This document shows positions 60,301 through 64,000 of a stretch of 64,000 bases of DNA, in pieces. A model generated the notes under the pieces. That model ran no database searches. It had not been told where the DNA came from and worked only from the letters and a program-made list of their open reading frames with translations. Position 1 is the first letter of the stretch, and each line of letters opens with the position of its first letter. A program made the position numbers and the translations under genes. Origin of the DNA: Cyprinodon diabolis (lineage: Eukaryota; Chordata; Actinopteri; Cyprinodontiformes; Cyprinodontidae); the NCBI GenBank assembly GCA_030533445.1, contig CM060062.1, forward strand, positions 19,981,829 to 20,045,828, written 5' to 3'.

Positions 60301-62833
60301 GTCCATGCATTTGTTACTTCAAGGCTGGACTATTGAAATTCTTTACTATCAGGAAGTCCACAAACTGTAGTTAAAAGCCTTCAGCTGATCCAAAATGCTG
60401 CAGCCAGAGTTCTGATGAAAATTAAAAAGAGAGATCATATCTCTCCTATCCTGGCTTCTCTTCATTGGCTTCCTGTTAAATCAAGAATAGAATTTAAAAT
60501 CCTCCTTCTCACATATAAAGCCTTAAATGGCCAAGCTCCATCTTATATCAGAGATCTGATTGTTCCTTATGTTCCTAACAGAGCACTTCGCTCTCAATCT
60601 GCAGGTTTACTAGTGGTTCCTAGAATTTCTAAAAGTAGAATGGGAGGCAGATCTTTTAGTTATCAGGCTCCTCTCCTGTGGAACCAACTACCAGTTTTAG
60701 TCCGTGAGGCAGACACCCTGTCTACTTTTAAGGCTAGGCTTAAAACTTTCCTTTTTGATAAAGCTTATAGTTAGGGTGGCTCAGGTTATCCGGAGCTGTC
60801 TTTAAAGTTATGCTGCTATAGGCTTAGACTGCTGGAGGACATAGGGACCCCCATTTCATCATTCTGCTTCATTCTCTCTCTGTTCTCCTATTCTGCAGAA
60901 TCTGTTTGTTCAATCTCTAACCTTCTGCTCTCTCTGCTTTTCCTCAGAGTAGCTTTGCCTCGTCTGTTCCTGTTTGGCTGTGATGTCACCCAGGAAAGAA
61001 ACATCAGCTGTGCTGCTTCCATCAACACCCTTGTTTGTAGATGTTGGAGATCGGCCTGTTTTCCAGTGTGGTCCTGTTTCTCTGGCCGTGGCTGGGTGGA
61101 TGTGCTCTCTTCATCCTCTGGCATGGGAGCTGCCTTGGAGCTCGTCTGCCTGGCTGTGTGTTTCCTGGACGGGGCCGCCTTTTACAGCTGCTTTTTGTAT
61201 CTCTGCTTCTGTCTCCTTGAACCCCAGTCGGCCTCGGCAGATGGCCGCTCACACTGAGCCTGGTTCTGCTGGAGGTTTCTTCCTGTTAAAAGGGAGTTTT
61301 TCCTCTCCACTGTCGCTACAAGCATGCTTAGTGTGAGGGATTGTATTTGAGTCAATGAGTCAATGCAATCAACTGGTTTTCCTTAGATAGAAAACTTTGT
61401 ATCAATTTGACTGTATGATCTGGTTGAACTGTAAAGTGCCTTGAGATGACATGTGTTGTGAATTTGGCACTATATAAATAAACTGAATTGAATTGAATTG
61501 AGTTAGAGCACTGAAGACAGACTGACTTGTAAGTACTAATAAAAAAAGATGTAGATGTAACACATGTCCATGAAATTTATAAAGATATCTAAAAGTAAAA
61601 AAAAAAAAAACAACTCTAAGGTTAACATTTAATCACCTATAGGTGACATTTTACAGTTTGAACATAAAAAGAGAAAATCCCTAGAGATATCTCCTACTGT
61701 AATTAATTCATATTTTATCACATTAACATATAGAAACAACATAAAAAAGATATTTGTTCCCCTGTTGATCCTAAGTGTCCATGTGCTGATGTGCAAAAAA
61801 AAATAAAAAATCTCACCAAGCAAAATACCGTGAATAAAGAAAAGCAACAATGATCGATTAAAATGTTGTTAAACACTCCATAAAGCCTTGTTAAATCAAT
61901 ACTGTACTAAAGAGTTACAGTTGTGAAGGAAATTTATATTTGAACTTTATAAAACTAGAAGAAAAAAAAACACTCACAGTTTTTCGTTCAGGGGTTCCGG
62001 CAGGAGGAGTGGCTGACGGGATCCTCTTGTCTCTTGATGCCTTCTTGCTGTTTGGCTGCTTTAAAGCCCTCTTCAGCTCATTGATGCTAGCCTGGTGTTT
62101 CTGTAAAACGTCCTCTGGCTTATCCAAAAACTGCTGCTTAGACAGTAAAACATAAACAGAAAGTGATTTAAGGTCTTAAAAATATATTCTTTTAATTGCA
62201 TTTTAATAAATGTAATTTTTCTGTTTAATAAATGAAATGCAAATTCCTTAACTTGACTTAAACCTCCTTTACTCACCACCTTTAAAATGACAGAAGATGA
62301 TGGATTAAGAGCGTCAAGAAATAAACTGTAAGCATTTATTCCCATAAGACTTGTATCAAAATAGTAATTCAAAAAATAATTCATTTATATATAATATAAT
62401 AATATAAAATTAAAATAATAATATAAAAAAAATAAAATTCAAGCAGAGGACTTGTTACTGAGTCTCAAAATACCAGCCAAAGTTAATAAAAAATCTTTAG
62501 TAGGCCTATTTTAGAAAACTAAACCAGAACTGATTAAGTTTTGTAAGAATCTGATTCATATTAATAATTTCAGAGAAGAACTATTTAACAAAACAATTTT
62601 GAAACCAACATTCACAACCACTTTCTGACACGAAGTAATGCATTAGAAAATTACGTGCACCACAGTGGTAAAGCTTCAAATAGGACTTCCTTTCATCTTG
62701 GTGCATTCTGACAAGTGGAAGATGCAGATGTAAATCATCAACCAAAAACACCCGGTAATGTTCATACACAGCACATGTCCACAATAAGGAAGAGCAGTAC
62801 CTCCTGCTTGGGCCGATGGGGCAGCAGATCCTT
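51218..62833 (-). CDS. epb41l1: epb41l1 (protein 4.1N), C-terminal part, 10 coding exons
   Basis: On the - strand, exons 62833-62801, 62130-61978, 59448-58471, 57459-57409, 56717-56268, 56098-55877, 55785-55726, 52101-52012, 51897-51817 and 51334-51218 all join at codon boundaries to 744 residues and a stop. [38 protein letters not shown] and [20 protein letters not shown] are near-identical to human protein 4.1N, so the paralog call is firm. Protein 4.1N is a neuronal membrane-skeleton adaptor; the FERM domain is upstream, outside the window. The C-terminal domain is complete. The large and small middle exons are probably alternatively spliced, since all are in-phase cassettes. An additional candidate exon lies at 52926-53093. 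Confidence 0.95.
51817..51897 (-). CDS. epb41l1: epb41l1 exon: core of the C-terminal domain
   Basis: Acceptor TGTTGCAG, donor GTTAGA (weak). 27 codons: [20 protein letters not shown] then DDVDQEQ. This is the best conserved block of the 4.1 C-terminal domain and nearly identical to mammalian 4.1N. Confidence 0.97.
52012..52101 (-). CDS. epb41l1: epb41l1 exon before the C-terminal domain core
   Basis: Acceptor CTCTTTTATCAG, donor GTAGAA. 30 codons ending [14 protein letters not shown], matching the ...STTTHVTK segment that precedes TVKGG in 4.1N. In phase 0 on both sides. Confidence 0.92.
52926..53093 (-). CDS. Candidate alternative 3'-terminal exon of epb41l1
   Basis: After a fair acceptor (TTTTTCATACCAG) an open frame in the correct phase encodes [20 protein letters not shown] followed by [12 protein letters not shown], a highly charged, helix-prone stretch, and reaches TAG at 52926. 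No good donor follows within the open frame, so if real it would be an alternative C-terminus lacking the 4.1 C-terminal domain. It is not recognised from other 4.1 proteins and may be chance. Confidence 0.3.
   Translation of the reverse strand, partial: ADPFSLVEQQFRKIKEQNRERKDKEEFERETEDTIYATKKLMFWFSCLSLDYVFS
53523..53640 (+). repeat. Dispersed repeat with GGTGGCGAAACGTC core (copy 2)
   Basis: Reads GAGCTTCCTGGAGAGGTGGC then GAAACGTC, and ends ATGACTGAGAACCTTCATCA. It is an inverted copy of 45588-45700, well conserved over more than 100 bp. Confidence 0.7.
54600..54800 (+). mobile_element. Possible L2/CR1-like LINE scrap
   Basis: In one frame the translation contains [15 protein letters not shown] and near it TTPVLQQLH, resembling the C-terminal part of fish L2-like LINE proteins (compare [11 protein letters not shown] in the element at 60297-61500). 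Heavily decayed; the limits are guesses. Confidence 0.35.
55726..55785 (-). CDS. epb41l1: epb41l1 small cassette exon (60 nt)
   Basis: Acceptor CTCTGTTTCAG, donor GTGAGT. 20 codons: [20 protein letters not shown]. Both splice sites are strong and the exon is in phase with its neighbours, but the peptide is not recognised from memory, so it may be an alternative or fish-specific exon. Confidence 0.7.
55877..56098 (-). CDS. epb41l1: epb41l1 exon: basic/serine-rich linker
   Basis: Acceptor TTTTTTGCAAG, donor GTGGGT. 74 codons beginning [20 protein letters not shown] and ending [10 protein letters not shown] predicted disordered linker upstream of the C-terminal domain; in phase 0 on both sides. 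Confidence 0.82.
56268..56717 (-). CDS. epb41l1: epb41l1 exon with conserved 4.1N block and RPE repeats
   Basis: Acceptor TATCTCTGTAG, donor GTAGAC. 150 codons: [20 protein letters not shown], then [20 protein letters not shown] and LEAEVDFTV, a block nearly identical in human 4.1N; then [20 protein letters not shown], a proline-rich stretch and a short tandem of [16 protein letters not shown] units near 56280-56350. The repeat tail is unlike the mammalian protein as I remember it. Confidence 0.94.
57409..57459 (-). CDS. epb41l1: epb41l1 small exon (51 nt)
   Basis: Acceptor TTTCCACCTACAG, donor GTGAGT. 17 codons [17 protein letters not shown], in phase 0 on both sides, so it can be included or skipped without shifting the frame. 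Confidence 0.75.
57460..58470. other. epb41l1 intron, nothing recognised
   Basis: About 1 kb between the 51-nt exon and the giant exon; no repeat or further exon supported. Confidence 0.5.
58471..59448 (-). CDS. epb41l1: epb41l1 giant exon (978 nt, 326 codons)
   Basis: Acceptor TTGTCAATTTAG, donor GTAAAC. It is open throughout, begins [20 protein letters not shown] and ends [14 protein letters not shown]. The composition is polar and charged (N, K, T, S, E) without predicted domains; [20 protein letters not shown] is the most motif-like segment. Protein 4.1 family genes are known to carry long, regulated in-phase exons in this region. It joins neighbours in phase 0, so skipping leaves the frame intact. 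The extended ORF past 58471 is intron read-through. Confidence 0.85.
59449..60296. other. epb41l1 intron, nothing recognised
   Basis: AT-rich non-coding sequence before the LINE fragment. Confidence 0.5.
60297..61500 (+). mobile_element. L2-like LINE 3' fragment
   Basis: Encodes FVTSRLDY, a TGA, then [20 protein letters not shown] and the terminal block [20 protein letters not shown]...[10 protein letters not shown]...[11 protein letters not shown] ending at 60774. The 3' UTR follows and ends with TATATAAATAAACTGAATTG and GAATT tandem units (61482-61500), the slippage-prone tail usual for L2-type elements in fish. It is 5'-truncated and lies antisense in an epb41l1 intron. The ORFs at 60955-61336 belong to this 3' UTR and are not genes. 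Confidence 0.88.
61501..61977. other. epb41l1 intron, nothing recognised
   Basis: AT-rich non-coding sequence between the LINE fragment and the next exon donor. Confidence 0.5.
61978..62130 (-). CDS. epb41l1: epb41l1 exon: [17 protein letters not shown] block
   Basis: 51 codons: [40 protein letters not shown] and [11 protein letters not shown], then donor GTGAGT. The acceptor is taken after CAGCAG because human 4.1N reads KQE-FLDKPED and the preceding microexon ends KQE. The first 30 residues are nearly identical to mammalian 4.1N. Confidence 0.95.
62131..62800. other. epb41l1 intron, nothing recognised
   Basis: AT-rich 670-bp intron; no supported feature. Confidence 0.5.
62801..62833 (-). 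CDS. epb41l1: epb41l1 33-nt microexon
   Basis: Eleven codons [11 protein letters not shown] ending at donor GTACTG, aligned with the ...TTPRHKQE segment that precedes FLDKPED in human 4.1N. The acceptor is placed at GTCTGTCGGAG after a long C-rich tract; a slightly longer exon starting further upstream in the same open frame is possible. Confidence 0.6.
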
Positions 62834-64000
62834 CTCCGACAGACCGGGAGGGTGATGGGGGGGAGCAAGTGAAGTGGAATGAAAAGTTTTTGGAGCAAAG
62901 CAGCAGGTTGAGATTTTGAGGGAAGGGGGGAGGAACAGATGTGTGCAGAGACAAAGAGGTAAAATGCAGCAGGTGAGTGAAAACAGGCAGGCAGGCAGGC
63001 AGCCAGATGGACAAACAGAAACAGCTGACACTGTCTAGGAGTGGAGGCAGGATCTCTGACTCAGACTATTAAGCTGAATAATGTTCTGCCAAGAAGACAG
63101 GGACAATCCATTTTAGTGTCAGCCAAATTATAATTAATGCAGTCGTCTATTGATTTGGGTGTTTGGGAGAGGATTATTCCCATGCTTCTTAGCCCAAAGA
63201 TTTGATGAGAGCACATTTAGAAAACCACAAATAAGGAGTCCAATAATTTGCTCATCTAATTTTCATTTGTCCAGCCTCGAAAAAAAAAAAAAATTTATTG
63301 CCCTTAACTTTAACATTTCAAGCCATAAATATGAATGTAATTTTTTGGTATTTTATTTAAATACATGCTAGCCTAATACAAATGGCATATATTGTGCAAA
63401 TGGATGAAAAGATGTGTTTTTATATATATTTTTTTTAAAAGTGTGTTTTAAAAATTTACTTAATTTGAGTCTGTATTTTGAAGAATTTCCTTTTACAACT
63501 ACAGCTACAGTCGTTCTTTTCTAAATCATAAGACTCGTATTGTACATTCCAATATTAAAAATAGTATAAGAAAAGTCAGTTTGGATGGAGGAGATATGTA
63601 TATAAAAAAAGAATGTCCTTAAAAAGTAATTCGTTTAGATTTGGTTAATGCTTTCCTGTAAACCATTTAATCACAGCTGCAGTTGTTTACATTTCTATTC
63701 AGGGCCCTTCCAAGGAATTTTGGGGCCCCAAGCAGAATCGACCTGAAGGCTTATAATACACCACAGACTGAGTAGAAAATTTTGGGTAGAGGTGGCTCCC
63801 TTGAGGCATATTCTGATAACGGTGTCACTGTACTTTTTTACAATCACTGAATTTAAATTCCCAATTCTTGTCAGTTTGGTCTGTAGTACTTTTCATTTTA
63901 AATAAACAGCTACTGTAAGTGTCGGTGCGCTATTCATTGGCCAGTGTTGGTTAATGTATTAAACAATGCTCTGAGAGTTGTTGAAAGCTTGGGCTATGTT
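62834..64000. other. epb41l1 upstream intron, nothing recognised
   Basis: Contains a short GCAG/GGCA simple repeat near 62982-63003. The FERM-domain exons expected upstream on the - strand are not in the window. Confidence 0.5.

Noticed and set aside
60955..61336. Cysteine/serine-rich ORFs of 100-120 codons
   Set aside because: They lie in the 3' UTR of the L2-like LINE and share no frame or motif with its protein.
61978..62136. Exon start at CAGCAG (two extra glutamines)
   Set aside because: The preceding microexon already ends KQE and human 4.1N reads KQEFLDKPED, so the acceptor after CAGCAG (exon start 62130) fits better; use of the alternative acceptors is still possible.

Overview
This is vertebrate, almost certainly teleost fish, genomic DNA. 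It is AT-rich and intron-rich, with GT-AG exons of two neural genes, and about a third of it is transposons of the mix usual in fish (DIRS, chromodomain Gypsy, hAT, Tc1, TTAA-type elements, L2-like LINEs, a tRNA-derived SINE). There are no prokaryotic features.

Two host genes face each other. On the + strand, 11931-41698 holds the last eleven coding exons of a contactin, closest to contactin-3 (CNTN3/4/5/6 group). They encode the last Ig domain, four fibronectin type III domains and a C-terminal GPI-anchor signal. All eleven exons join in phase and give 527 residues plus a stop; upstream exons lie outside the window. On the - strand, 62833-51218 holds the C-terminal part of epb41l1 (protein 4.1N): a 33-nt microexon, the [18 protein letters not shown] exon, a 978-nt giant exon, a conserved [24 protein letters not shown] exon, smaller spacer exons and the full 4.1 C-terminal domain. 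Its 3' UTR probably runs to about 48720. The roughly 6-7 kb between the two 3' ends is mostly transposon insertions.

Region by region: 189-4582 is a nonautonomous DIRS-type retrotransposon with both inverted terminal repeats and a textbook internal complementary region, but without its recombinase. 5631-7355 holds two solo LTRs, one split by a small hAT element. 7356-11930 is intron with an (AT)n tract. 13850-14646 is a TTAA-flanked DNA transposon. 15251-18132, 29725-30665 and 46319-47561 are three copies of one hAT family, each with perfect 8-bp target duplications; the first carries a nested dead Tc1 element whose empty site is preserved in the third copy. 21725-22391 is another hAT-like element. 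22686-28387 is a complete but coding-defective Gypsy element of chromodomain type with 5-bp target duplications, nearly identical LTRs and an 11-nt complementarity that predicts Tf1/sushi-style self-priming. 36322-40395 holds a SINE, a palindromic MITE, a dead Tc1 copy on the - strand and a LINE fragment. 43095-47561 is a run of hAT-type and small elements. 60297-61500 is an L2-like LINE 3' end inside an epb41l1 intron.

The contactin is expected to be a GPI-linked neuronal adhesion molecule and protein 4.1N a membrane-skeleton adaptor. Nothing in the sequence links them functionally beyond their convergent arrangement. Family names are recognised from memory of the protein families, not from searches.
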